DNA of 64,000 nucleotides from Hygrophila difformis (lineage: Eukaryota; Streptophyta; Magnoliopsida; Lamiales; Acanthaceae), in assembly GCA_030278955.1 (NCBI GenBank), contig JAOANR010000008.1, positions 37,642,148 to 37,706,147 of the forward strand, in the 5' to 3' direction. Shown here one piece after another: positions 21,328-31,952 of the stretch. The notes under the pieces were generated by a model. It saw only the letters and a list, made by a program, of their open reading frames with translations, searched no databases and was not told the origin of the DNA. A program made the position numbers and the translations under genes. Each line of letters starts with the position of its first letter. Within the stretch, counting starts at the first letter, position 1.

Positions 21328-23925
21328 TGTAATACCCGAGAATTTTCCAACATAAAATAAAACAATAATTAAATAAATAAATAATAAATAAAATAAATAC
21401 TATAAGTAAATAAACAAATCCAGCAAATAAAAGAAATAAATAAAGATAAGGAAATGAGAAATGAGACTTTTACTTAAAAAGGAATTAAAGGAATTTAATT
21501 AAACAAAAGGATGGATAAATGGAACACCAACAGCCGACACTAATGAACTCGAGTATTCGAGTCCAAAACATCCAACTAGACTAAGAATAAAATTAGGGAG
21601 AAAGTAAGAACCCGAATATACCCCGGAAATCGGAATTCGGAAGCATAGAGGGATAGAAACCCGAAAGAGAGGCGGAAACGCACGACGGATCGCACGACCC
21701 GTCCGGACCGAAGTCCAGGCGAGGTCGGCGCGGTGGCCGCGCGGTAAAGGGGGTTCAGCGCGCCACGACCGCGCCACCCCACAGATTTGGTCGTTGCGTG
21801 AATCTCTCGCCCGAACGCGGATTTTTCGACTTTCGGTTGAACATCTCTCGACTCCAGACCTTTAGGTCGGCCGTGGACGCCCTAGGGATTGAGAATTCTA
21901 TAAATAAGCCCCTTGGGAGCCCCGAACAAGTTTACGAAACCCTAAAGCATTCTATACGTTCGAAACCCTAAATCCGGAGTCGTCGGAGGCACGAAACCAA
22001 GACGAACGCTGTTGGACGAGTTCTCTACAGATCTCCATAGTCGTGGTAAGTCTCGGTCCAATCTCTATTCAATAAACGATTCGAAAACGAATCCTAATCA
22101 TCTCCTTTTTCTTTCTACACCCCCGTATCGAATCTAGATCGTAGAACCCGACGAACGGAGAGGAGAGACGGTGATCTGGAAGCCACGCCTCCGAATTGGA
22201 CATTCCCGACGTTCATAGACACTGTAAGTTAACCTTACATGGTTTTGGGAGATTTTAAAACATTCAAAACCTAAAAGATTCAACAAGAACCACAAATCTG
22301 TCCACTTTTGTTTTTCTACCGACGCAACAGATTTGGTGAATTTTTCCGACCCTTAAAACGAACTCAAACAGAAAAACTTAAAACACGAAAAACGTTCCTA
22401 AGACGTAGACCTAGCTACTGTAAAAATTTGAGAATTTTTGGAGTTGATTTGATATGTGAAAACCCGTTGAAACCGAACTGTTTAATTCTAAATCTTGAAA
22501 TCTTGGACAGAACTTAGGAATGATCTTGATCACGTTTTTGACATAGGATCTAGGCTGTTTTAGATCTTTGGCCGAACATGAAAGTTGTAGATAAATGTCT
22601 CAAGATGATCCCTGTCAAATTTCATTAAATTTGGAGTTGAATTGATATGGTAGAATGTGAAATTTGTAAACTGTGACACTTTGAACTCGGACAGATTTCT
22701 TGTTATGCGGAAATTGGCGATTTTAACCTACTTAGGTATCTCGGATTGAAAAAGTTAAAACACGAAAGTTGTAGATCTTGATGTTTCCGAGTCAGATATG
22801 AAATTTTGGAATTTTTGGAATTAAATCTGATTTTAGACGAATTTTGGAGTAAACTGCAATTTACCGAAACGAAATTTTGAAATCTTGTTGAAACATGGAA
22901 TTAACCTTTAGGGTTGAAACGAATTGAGATATTATTTCCAAATTAATACATTGGAAGGCAGATTTTAAAAACTAAATCCCCTTGCAAACTTGATAAATTA
23001 AAATTAGGGGTGAGTGCTCTGCAGGGTGCCCCCTAACGATTCACTTCGTGCCGTAATGGACGATGGTGACCCCGCGCGCTATACTTGAAATGTGATATTG
23101 CCAAAACGGCGAAACTTAGAGCCTACACTCTCGTGAATATCCGTATGGGTTTCCCGAGGCTCCGGAGTGGTACTGGGTATGGCTGATACGGCTGCGGCCG
23201 CCGGGCTACCGGCTAAACTTGTTGACATCGCGATTTCTATCGTGAAACTTGAAATACCAAATCGGGAATGTAATGGGGATTCTAAATTAAATTAAACTAG
23301 ATTAAATGATATTGTTGTCCAATTAAATTATTAAATGCTTTATTTAAATTATGGTTATTATCTTGAACCATGTGATAGGTGTTATTAAATAGAGCCTGAG
23401 ATAGATTGTGCTATATGATATGGATTATATGAAATCAAATATTATGTTATTATCATGCTTTTGTTAAATTATTTAAGTTATGGCTTTTAAACCCTACGAT
23501 CATGCATGTGTTAACTTACTCAGCAATTTTGCTGATCAAAACCATTTTTATTCCTTTCTTTACAGAATATGTGGAATGAGCATGTGTGAGCACGAATCAT
23601 GCATGGGATTTTGGGAACTTTTATTTTGCTTTTAAATTTCGTACTTAGACTATATTATGAACGGGCCTGTTTAACCCGTGTTTTGGCCATGTCGGCCTTT
23701 TTTATATTTTCCGCTGCGATACTGTACTAAACTAAATATTTCCGCTGCGCTATGCTATTATTATTTTCGATTTATATTGTATGGGCTATTTTGAATGCTT
23801 TAAATGTTTTAAACACTGCAATACCTAGCCTTGCATCTCTTTAGTAAGCTCGGAGAAACCGTGTCTTACTATGGAGATGTGGCGGTGACATCCCGACCTG
23901 GGTTACCAAAAACCGGGGTGTTACA
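21328..23925 (+). repeat. 3' LTR of Tekay-1 (2598 bp)
   Basis: Same length and nearly the same sequence as the 5' LTR, ending CCGGGGTGTTACA and followed by the ATAAT duplication. Confidence 0.95.
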
Positions 23926-24015
23926 ATAATCTTGAATCGTTTTTTGGATTTCCCTTAAGTCCTATGAGAACTTAGAGCTATCCGGATCAATTTCTTTCCA
24001 GTCTGTTCCTCTCAT
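23926..24015 (-). pseudogene. Coiled-coil viral ORF, 5' part, with in-frame stop
   Basis: This is the start of the virion-associated-protein-like ORF split by Tekay-1. An ATG at 24015 on the minus strand opens a frame that is in phase with the 12737-12439 segment once the insertion and one ATAAT are ignored. A TAG at 23962-23964 interrupts it. The short upstream part begins MRGTDWKEIDP. Confidence 0.5.
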
Positions 24016-24214
24016 TTTTAGGAAAGAAATTAGTAATATCTTGTCCTATGGACAAGTGCAAGAATTTCTTTTGAAAATTTCTATTTTTTATTTCCAAATT
24101 TTGGAAATAACTCGTTGGTTTCAAATTAATTGAATCCATTTAATAATTAAATCTTCTCCATTAAAAATAAAATATTAGAAATAATATAATTAATATGTTC
24201 TTCAATAAAACCTA

Positions 24215-24227
24215 GGCCCTGATACCA
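24215..24227 (-). other. Pararetroviral primer-binding site, tRNA-Met type
   Basis: The minus strand reads TGGTATCAGGGCC, one base different from the canonical caulimovirid sequence complementary to initiator tRNA-Met. It lies about 200 bp upstream of the first viral ORF, as expected for the conventional origin of a caulimovirid genome map. Confidence 0.8.
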
Positions 24228-24240
24228 ACTTTCATGCGGA

Positions 24241-25315
24241 TCCGAAGTCATATGGACAATAAAATTATTAAAATTTTGAAAGAGGACCTTTTTGTACAAA
24301 GTCAAATCTTCCTAGGGCTTAATGAAAGGTTTTGAAAGTTTGGGGTTAAATATAAAAGTGTAGATGTCCTCTAGCCCATTTTAATAATACAAAAGGACTA
24401 TTTTGGCCATTTTATGCATTTGTAGAGGACCGTTTAGGTATTTTGAAACATAAATGACTATTTTGGTTTTTTAGCAAAGATAAAGGACCATTTTGGCCTT
24501 TATTCCTATACTATATACTACTATGACCTTTATTTTTAGTTGTACTTAAATATGCTATTTTTTAGTCATATTTAGAGCACGTTCTATACTTTGTCATAAT
24601 AAGTATGACGAATAACTAAGAATAAGAACTGCCGAAGTATCTAATAAACTTACCATCTCGAATGCAAAGAGGAAGACCACAAAACCAACCGACAAACCAA
24701 GTTAGTGACAATAATGATATGGATTTAATGGCAATAATGACATGGAGGATCGACGACATACTCGACTCAAGCAAATTACCCTAACAATTAGTGGCGTTGT
24801 GCAACGACAATTGGCACGAAACAAAGAAAAAGTGGAACCCACTGATTTTATCGAGGATGGTGGAGTACCTGTCAAACTAGAATGATGGATTAATGCATTT
24901 CACAAACTTTAATATAAAAAAAAGGAATTCGTCGATGTGGTGCTCCCTTCCCCTATAAAGCTTCAATATAACCCTGTCAAGTTTGAAAGCTTTTATGAAA
25001 AAACTATGCCATTGTGGTGCTCCCTTCCCCTGTCAAGCTCTAATATAACCCGGGAAGGAAAAAGGAATAAAGAATGATATTATCGATGAATTCATTGGTA
25101 AATTTCCTATACTCGGAACCAACTAAAAACAACCAATTATAGGCACAATAAGGGTACTCTTAGATAAATGATCGGGAATTCAGCGATTAAACAGAGTTTA
25201 ATATAATTTCGGGAGCATCCTACAATACTCAACAATGACAAAAGACAAGATATGATTAACAATCTCAATGTTAATATAATGTTGGAGGGATTCAGGATGA
25301 ACTTCACAATATCAG
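24241..25315. other. Decayed sequence between the pararetrovirus and element C
   Basis: No gene is supportable. The first 400 bp are AT-rich and repeat a GGACTATTTTGGCC / GGACCATTTTGGCC string. From about 24661 (ATGCAAAGAGGAAGACC) to 25100, broken frames resemble the N-terminal part of a retrotransposon gag (for example VVQRQLARNKEKVEPTDFIED), with several stops. A short duplicated string, TGGTGCTCCCTTCCCCT, occurs at about 24939 and 25016. I regard this as an old gag remnant of uncertain lineage. Confidence 0.3.
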
Positions 25316-25439
25316 TGTAACACCCTTAGAATTTAAAATTTTACTCGAATTTTCGCGGAGTGTTATAGATGATCTGCACTAGATGCAGCTGTTGTTGGGA
25401 CCACAGCAACTTTAATTGATGTAGCCATCGTTTCATAGT

Positions 25440-25727
25440 TTGTTGTTTTATTACATTTATATTAGATGTTTGTTTTTTATCGCAGAATTACATAACTATG
25501 GTGGCGTAGTCGTCAGAACCAATGGATTAGTTATTCCAATAATCCCCGAAGGGCCAGTGTCCAAACAAAAGGCCAAGAAATTTTCTGATGCACTGTATAA
25601 ATTTTTCTTGCAGGAAGCAGATAATCTGGAACCCCAGGAATCCCAAAAACTGAAAATAATGATCCGGATAGTTCAAGACCGGACAAGCTCGGAATCCATT
25701 AATATGGATTCCTCACATCGGATTTAA
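25440..25727 (+). pseudogene. Probable C-terminal tail of a Ty3/gypsy pol, inside LTR-C
   Basis: The frame includes NYGGVVVRTNGLVIPIIPEG and then PVSKQKAKKFSDALYKFF. The last part resembles the GPxTRxKAKxxxxAL motif found at the extreme C-terminus of many plant chromovirus pol proteins. In CRM-type elements the pol tail overlaps the 3' LTR, so a copy of this coding tail in the 5' LTR is expected. A 3' splice-like string (TTTTTTATCGCAG) precedes the coding part. It is not a complete gene here. A host-gene exon cannot be excluded. Confidence 0.4.
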
Positions 25728-25910
25728 ATAAAGATGGAAGAAGGCCTTAGGATGCACAAGGAAAAGCCCAACAAGCATGAACAGGCCCAAAACGGAGTTC
25801 ATCGGAAAAGTGGCCGGAAAGCAGCCGGAACCACCACTGGACGTCGGACATATTTTGTAATAGTATAGGAAAATAAGAACGTGTGAAATTTGGCTAAGGC
25901 ATTGAGACCA

Positions 25911-26350
25911 ATTCGGTCTAGCAAATTCGAAATAGCCAATTCGGTCTAGACCGAATTGGCCTAAACCGAATTGCCTCCCCATGCCTTAGAAAAATTACCC
26001 ACGCTCTCAATTCGGGATACCCCAATTCGGTCTAGACCGAATTGCTTCCTAGACCGAATTGCCTATATCGCATCAGTCAGCAATTATTTTCCAAGACTCC
26101 CAATTCGGTCTATTTGCCAATTCGGTCTAAACCGAATTGCACCACATAAACCGAATTGCCCTCTGACTGTTATTATTATTATTACTTGTGATGTTTGTAA
26201 GTGTCCAATTCGGTCTTATGACCAATTCGGTCTAAACCGAATTGGCACCCCTCTCTCTTTTGTAATAGATAGGTTTGTTACCAATTCGATCTAGGCCATA
26301 CCAATTCGGTTTACATCATAGACCGAATTGATTCCCCCTAAACCGAATAG
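25911..26350 (+). repeat. Palindromic array, word AATTCGGTCTAGACCGAATT, U3 of LTR-C
   Basis: About fifteen half- or full-palindrome words are spread irregularly over 440 bp. Typical forms are CCAATTCGGTCTAGACCGAATTGG, the half word CAATTCGGTCTA and its complement TAGACCGAATTG, with spacers of 5-40 bp that do not repeat. The array ends about 50 bp before the TATA box at 26401. Confidence 0.95.
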
Positions 26351-26400
26351 GCCATTTTTGATGTATTTTTCATTTCTCTTGTTTCCCGAGGGGCTTGGCC

Positions 26401-26407
26401 TATATAG
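26401..26407 (+). promoter_or_regulatory. Putative TATA box of LTR-C
   Basis: TATATAG in CCTATATAGATGACCTCC, immediately downstream of the palindrome array. This is the expected U3/R arrangement of a plus-strand LTR. Confidence 0.5.
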
Positions 26408-27406
26408 ATGACCTCCACCTTCATTTGTAAACAACTTTGCTTAATATTGAAATCAATTCTCATATTTTCAAAGTTCACAACTTGAGAGCACTCTTTCAAA
26501 AGTGTTCTCCCCCATCCGTGTTTCTCTTGAACTTATGTTCATTTCCCTCACGCCATCAAGTTGGAAACTTGCTCGATGGATTGTCAATGAATGATGCACT
26601 TGAAGGAAGCCATTTGTCTTGAGCTTGACTCACTTCCCTTGGCAAGTTCGGGTCCCCTTTATTCATAAGTTTCATTATCTTTTATTTTACAATTTAGTCT
26701 CATCTTCTTTTGTGTGTGTGTTCTTGTTCTTCATCTACCTTCATACCCCTATCCTCCTAACCATCATTTTACCTAACCCTAAAATTCAGACAACACTAAT
26801 CCGGATATTGTCACTAAACAAGTTTCGATCTACGGCATATATATATAGAAATTTGGATCAGAGCAAAACTTGTTGGTGCAATAGGGTTATTCTCCATATT
26901 TTCTTGTTATTATCCGTGTGTTATTTATGTTCTCATCCTTATAAAAATCTGTGAAAACCATAAAAATATTTAGTGCCTTGTAACTCTCGGCCATACCACA
27001 TTTTTCCATCTCTTGTTTGTTGTTGATGTTAGTCTTGTTGTCCTAATATCATGTATAAGTCTGCTTGCATGATTACTTGAGTTCATTGGATTAAACAAGA
27101 TTATTAAGAGCAAACAGTGAAGGGTATTCGGGTGTGGGAGTGAGACTTTTGTTCTTGGTATTCATATTGTTCTTGACAAGATTCATCTTGTTCTTGGCAA
27201 AATTGATGTAATAGTGTAAGTTTGATCTTGCATGAGAAGAGGCTAGCATGTGTAGCCTTGATCATTAAATGTCCAATCATGTGCAAATTCGGCTCCTTGT
27301 TTAATGTGAAGATATTGTAAAGAAATCTGTAGCATTTAATTCCCCAAGGAGGTACAAGATATCCAGCCGAAAAAAGAGGAAGAAAGTCAAAAATTGCGGA
27401 CCAATC

Positions 27407-27667
27407 AATTCGAAAGCAATTCGGTCTACCCTCAATTCGGACTAGGCCGAATTAGCTAGCATAGACCGCACCAATCCTCCTACGGAAGGAAATTGCCAAA
27501 GTTCAACACTCCAATTTGATCTCCATCAAATTCGGTCTAAACCGAATCGTCCCTAGACCGAATTGCCTGAAGGAAATTACGCATCAACTCATCAATTTCG
27601 AAGACGTCAATTCGGTCTCCTGGTGCGACATAGACCGAATTGGGCTCCTCTAAACCGAATTGAGCCC
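27407..27667 (+). repeat. Second AATTCGGTCTAGACCGAATT array, about 1 kb downstream of the TATA box
   Basis: About eight more half and full words of the same type as at 25911-26350 (CAATTCGGTCTA, AAACCGAATCG, TAGACCGAATTG) lie in the presumed R/U5 part of LTR-C. Confidence 0.9.
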
Positions 27668-27747
27668 CCAAAATTTTTCAAGTGTTGTGGTGTAATTCCA
27701 TCTCTAGTATTATTTTCTCCTTTTCACATATTTGAGTATTTTGAGTG

Positions 27748-27814
27748 AATTTACAATAAAGTGAATATCGGACTGGCACAATTTGAAACCTAGCCCGAGA
27801 AGCCACTTGAGTAC
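27748..27814 (+). repeat. Left member of a tandem ~67-bp duplication split by Athila-2
   Basis: The stretch ACAATAAAGTG(A/G)ATATCG ... GAAACCTAGCCCGAGAAG ... TTGAGTA occurs here and again at about 59905-59975, on the other side of Athila-2. Removing Athila-2 and one AGTAC places the two copies side by side in the element C LTR/leader. Confidence 0.7.
27810..27814 (+). repeat. Target-site duplication AGTAC, left of Athila-2
   Basis: AGTAC directly precedes the terminal TGAAACTTTTGACG of the left LTR. It is repeated at 59901-59905, directly after the terminal CCATTATCA of the right LTR. Confidence 0.9.
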
Positions 27815-27918
27815 TGAAACTTTTGACGAGTTTCACGAACACGAGTAATTTTCTGAAAATCCCTTTACTGGTTTATTGCTTAAGGAGGAAACTGTGATTT
27901 CAAATGGTGCCTCGAGAG

Positions 27919-27936
27919 TCCCCGGCAACGGCGCCA
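27919..27936 (-). other. Primer-binding-site copy trapped inside the 3' LTR of Athila-2
   Basis: The minus strand reads TGGCGCCGTTGCCGGGGA, a perfect tRNA-Asp complement, 104 bases in from the LTR terminus. A PBS should lie outside an LTR, so its presence here marks U5 growth. Confidence 0.9.
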
Positions 27937-30546
27937 TGAAACTTTTGACGAGTTTCATTTTGCTACTGGGGAGGTGAAGAACCGTCTAAATACAATTTCC
28001 AGGTGTGGATTTATTAAATGAAAAGAGTTATGATGTAGGGAAGGGGTTTAAGGATATATTACGATTTCCCTTTTTATTACTCATGTAGGGTTCAAACGGC
28101 GCTGTGGTCCTTCCAGCCATGAAACTTTTGACAAATATCACGGTGCAACCGGGATGGACCTTCAGTCTGTCACCCTGAAAGTCCTTGGTATCTGCACCAT
28201 GATGCTTCTCTTAATTTCATGTCAAGAAGATACCTGCCATGAAATTCTTGAACATCTTCCCACTGTATGAGTATTTTCCCAAAATGCTGTTTTTATTTAC
28301 TCGTGTCAAGAAACTGTGCCCCCGAAAGCGCACGGGTCAAAAATTGCAGTAATTTATAGTAAGTACCGGATCGTTCACTGGAGGATGTGCGATGGAAGCA
28401 GGGCCCACGTCGTTTACTAAGATTTTCCATTCGGTTACTCGTTTCAAGTTTTGCAAGGTTTTCTAACAACTACTTGACATAAATTAAACCAGATCATGAA
28501 AGCAGTAAAAATTATTCTACAAAGCATGGTAACTAGATCAAGGAAAGCAATTAAATCTATACTATGAAAGCAATATAAAATTATGCTACACTATCTAGAA
28601 AGCAAGTTTAAATATGACAGAAGGGACAGGGAGGAAATAATAATAAAAATTGGACAAGGTTCAGATGAAACACAATTAAACTTCCATTTTGTTATACAGA
28701 TCTTAGCTTGGGATAATCCTCTAGTTAGCTAACTCTCATGCTTTCTACACCATGTTCCCTTTAACAGACAGGTACTTATGGTGAGAATTTACATGCTCTT
28801 AAGACAACAATTTCTAAGATACCATAAACTCTTAACTCCCCTTGCAATGCCTTGCAAAAGTATGTTAATTATTTACGGTGGACGAGCAACACCTGTCAAA
28901 TCATTAGTTGACATGCCAAGTACTGCTATCATTCCCCCATGTCACACCCAAAGTTTCAAATCAAGCCCCAAACCATTCCATAACTCTCAAACCTTTTAAC
29001 AGATGGACAGCCCCTAATTCTTCCGAGTGACCTCTATGAAAGCATTTAAAGGAAAGCAGTAAAGAAAGCTGTAAAGAAAGCATTTAAATCTATCACTCGG
29101 AATTGTTAAAAACGTCTCTTTCCGTTAGTATAAAAGAGCCTCTGGTCTTAGTGACCAGATGCAGATCAAGAACCCCCGAGATATCAATAAGCCACAGGGT
29201 TTACAACATCTGGGTAGTTATGAGATACAAACTAAATGAAACAGATCCATAAATGAACCTATTCCGGATGTACTCACTCAAGACTCAATTTTAGACTTTG
29301 GCAGAAGAAGATAGTAGTCGAAGGAATACTCGACCCTACCTTAGAAATTCACCAAGGCCTATATGTTGTTCCTCTAGTATTATTTATCACATCTCATCTA
29401 CACCCAAGTGGATGTTGACTTAATGCGATATATAATATCAGATTTCCAACACACAGCAATTTTGAGAAGCAAATGAATATTTGAAAATCATTCCCTAGAC
29501 AGGTACTAAACTCTCAATTAAAACACAGATCCTTTCAGTCTAGATGAGACCTAATCGCTGACTCTGCTTCTAAGCTCTCGAAATCAATCCCCAGTGGAAT
29601 ATGAATTAGTCATAACTGTTGAATTTATCCCTTACTCAGATCCGGATTTTATAAAGGAATTTTTGTTGGAAATTTATTATGCAACATCTGATTTAGAGCA
29701 AGACTTCTGTGTCCAAGGGGAAGGATCCCCAAAATAATAATAAGACCAGAACATCTATATAATAGTATCATGCATACAAGTATATGAAAAGGAAAATAAA
29801 ATACCCCAAAATATATGGTGGGGTTAGACAGAATGCGATACACAAAGGTGGATTAGCCTGAGATGAGAAGAAATTGGCTAAAAAGAGTGTCAGAGATAGT
29901 TGGGGTTTTCCGGACTGCAAACATCTGCTGTCTGGTTCCCAATTTTCCCAGATGACTGATTTTAGACAGAAAGAATTCCAAACAACGGTGACCGCCGTCA
30001 TTTAGTTTTCTTTTGTCTGTGAGTGGAAGAAGAACCCACATATTTCTTGCTGTAATATTTCTCAACTGATGTTGGTCGACATCAGTTGATACTATTGCAA
30101 CTTGAATTCAGGTTGAGAAATTAAGATAAGGAGAATTAAAACTGTATCTGATTAGGAATTGGCTGAGTGACTAATCGAAACTCTTAATGAAGAGAACGCT
30201 CGCCGAAGCTTCCACCAACCACTAATCAGATCATGCAAAATAACAGATAATGATTGACATACAGAAGACGGGTTAGTCGATATCCCTGTGAAGGGACCTT
30301 TCACCAACATTAATCTGTGCGTTACTCATTATCCGTTCATACACACAATGAAAGAGAAAAAAAGTAAAAGTAAGAAAATATTTTTGGTATTGTGTGTGTG
30401 TTAAGCACACAATAAATGGACACTAATAGGTTGAAATGTGTAATGGATAAAGTTAGGTGAAATGGGCCTAGGCCCAATACACCCATGCAACTTACACAAA
30501 TCATGAAAGAAAATGTTTTTGGAGTTTTCAAAATAAAAGAAAAGTT

Positions 30547-30998
30547 CAATTCGAATTATTAGGGTAATTCGAATTGAGAATGCATGAAGAATGAAGTATA
30601 ATCTTACCCAATTAATCCTTGCAAAGGAATGAGATATCATCTAATTCGAATTGTTGAGCAATTCGAATTAATTCGAATTGGACAACTCGAATTGATGAAG
30701 TCCTTTCCTTGCTCAAAATTGACTAAGGCATATACCTCAAAGGGGAAGGTGAATTCGAATTGTCCAGCAATTCGAATTAATTCGAATTGGTAGGAGGTGA
30801 AAGATAAACTAAGGCATGAAGGGATGACAATGGATACAATGTGGTTTTCAAGCCAATTCGAATTGTTTAGCAATTCGAATTAATTCGAATTGGATAATTC
30901 GAATTGGTTGAAAATCACATGGATGAAGTTTTTGGCTATGCACTTCGAATTTCTTAGGCAATTCGAGATAATTCGAATTGCCTCAATTCGAATTACAT
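30547..30998 (-). repeat. AATTCGAATT palindrome array in R/U5 of the left Athila-2 LTR
   Basis: Clusters of AATTCGAATTAATTCGAATT and half words AATTCGAATTG are separated by unrelated spacers. The same block occurs at 57749-58212, where one cluster has an extra 14 bp (GGACAATTCGAATT). Confidence 0.95.
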
Positions 30999-31867
30999 AT
31001 TTTCAGACAGCAACAATTTTTGTTCTCACAAGTATGGGTTAGGTGAACACTGTACTATAATGATGGGTTTAGATTTACTAAATCCCTCATCTCACATCAA
31101 TGTCATTTCACAGCCACCCTAGTGAGATTTTCAAGAAATACACAAATACATATCCAGTGGGTATTGGCCAGATTCAAACCATATTTCTACAAACAAAAGA
31201 TTCAAAGATCAAAGAGCCTAAAACATCTAGTTATCTAAGAACTGCATGAATAAACTAAGAACACTCAAGTTCTCTAAGGTAGCATAAAATAAAAACAAGG
31301 CAGGAAAAAAATAAAGCATGGAAATAAATTTTAACAAACCTAAAGACATCTAAAATCTAGGAACACTTATTTGAAGCTCTAAGGCACTAAATCAAGCCAA
31401 AAACCCACCAAACATGCATTTATTAAGTTTGAATGTCAACTAGGACATAATAAATGTAACCTAGTTGAAACAAACAAACATACTAAGCATTTATTTCTAG
31501 GGAAAGCATTAAAGAGTGCCATAATACATGAACAAAACCATTTCTGGAAATTTTCCTTGTATTGACACTTTGAAAGCAAAATAAAGAACCCAAAACCATC
31601 ATTAGCTTGAAGGTAGGGTTTATTCTAACTAGAAAGCATGTAAAAATATGGAAAATGGCTACTCTAAGGGTTACACAAACTGCTTCTACACTAAACTAAG
31701 ATCAAAGCATGTAAAGGTTACACTACTTGCAAGAAAAATAAACTAAACTAAACTAAACTAAACTACCTACCTAACCCTTAAGGGGTGTGGAACCTCCTGC
31801 TGTTCTTTTTGTCCCAAGCTGCTTTTTGGCTAAAATTCTTGATCTCTTATTCTGTTGTGGAAGGTCT

Positions 31868-31876
31868 GCTTTTATA
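31868..31876 (-). promoter_or_regulatory. Putative TATA box, left Athila-2 LTR
   Basis: The minus strand reads TATAAAAGC within TTGTCTATAAAAGCAGACC, about 75 bp downstream of the U3 palindrome array. It would start transcription leftwards, out of the element in this 3' LTR copy. Confidence 0.55.
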
Positions 31877-31952
31877 GACAATCTTCAAAACCCTAGGCCC
31901 ACCAGTGTTGTGTCCATGCTCCACAGCTTCATTTGGATGAATTGTTGAGTGA

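Larger units (their letters stand above)
12738..23925 (+). mobile_element. Tekay-1: complete Tekay/Del chromovirus (Ty3/gypsy)
   Basis: An 11.2-kb element with two LTRs of 2598 bp each, an initiator tRNA-Met primer site, an extra coiled-coil ORF, gag, protease, RT, RNase H, integrase with a C-terminal chromodomain-like tail, and a polypurine tract. It is flanked by ATAAT. The integrase tail ([14 protein letters not shown]...MRERYP) is the Tekay/Del type. By eye the LTRs differ at about a dozen to fifteen sites, so the insertion is recent. Gag-pol carries two 1-bp deletions, so this copy is not autonomous. Confidence 0.95.
6715..24240 (-). mobile_element. Endogenous pararetrovirus (Caulimoviridae), broken, interrupted by Tekay-1
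   Basis: Minus-strand order: tRNA-Met primer site (24215-24227), coiled-coil ORF, coat protein with CCHC knuckle, 30K-type movement protein, retropepsin, RT/RNase H, and a TAV-like ORF. Coat protein before movement protein, with a TAV at the end, matches the cavemovirus/solendovirus pattern rather than caulimovirus or florendovirus. The viral part is about 6.3 kb once the 11.2-kb Tekay-1 insertion is removed. The intergenic region after TAV is missing because the Athila-1 LTR joins directly. All larger genes carry stops or frameshifts, so this copy cannot be functional. The right boundary (about 24240) is approximate. Confidence 0.85.
25316..27814 (+). repeat. LTR-C: probable 5' LTR of a CRM/Reina-like chromovirus (left part)
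   Basis: A plus-strand LTR-like region. It has a possible start TGTAACACCC at 25316, a coding tail of pol type (25440-25727), a palindrome array (25911-26350), TATA box TATATAG at 26401-26407, an untranslated region with no ORF of interest (26410-27400), and a second array (27407-27667). It is cut at 27814 by Athila-2 and continues at 59906. The 5' boundary is weakly supported, since no second copy of this LTR is in the window. It is assigned to the gag-pol at 60334 by orientation and continuity across the AGTAC duplication. Confidence 0.5.

Noticed and set aside
24661..25100. Possible intact gene starting ATGCAAAGAGGAAGACC
   Set aside because: Stops occur in every frame within about 40 codons. 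At best it is a gag remnant.
25911..26350. CRISPR-like appearance of repeated words with unique spacers
   Set aside because: Spacing is irregular, the words are palindromic and partly halved, the source is a plant genome, and no cas genes exist. The position in an LTR explains it better.
26437..26954. Plus-strand ORFs downstream of the LTR-C TATA box
   Set aside because: They are low-complexity, Phe/Leu/Ser-rich, with no recognisable motif. They are probably untranslated R-region sequence.
28778..28999. 73-codon ORF in the Athila-2 LTR, also at 55981-56232
   Set aside because: The two LTR copies differ in frame at the end because of a 1-bp indel, there is no domain, and it lies in U5.
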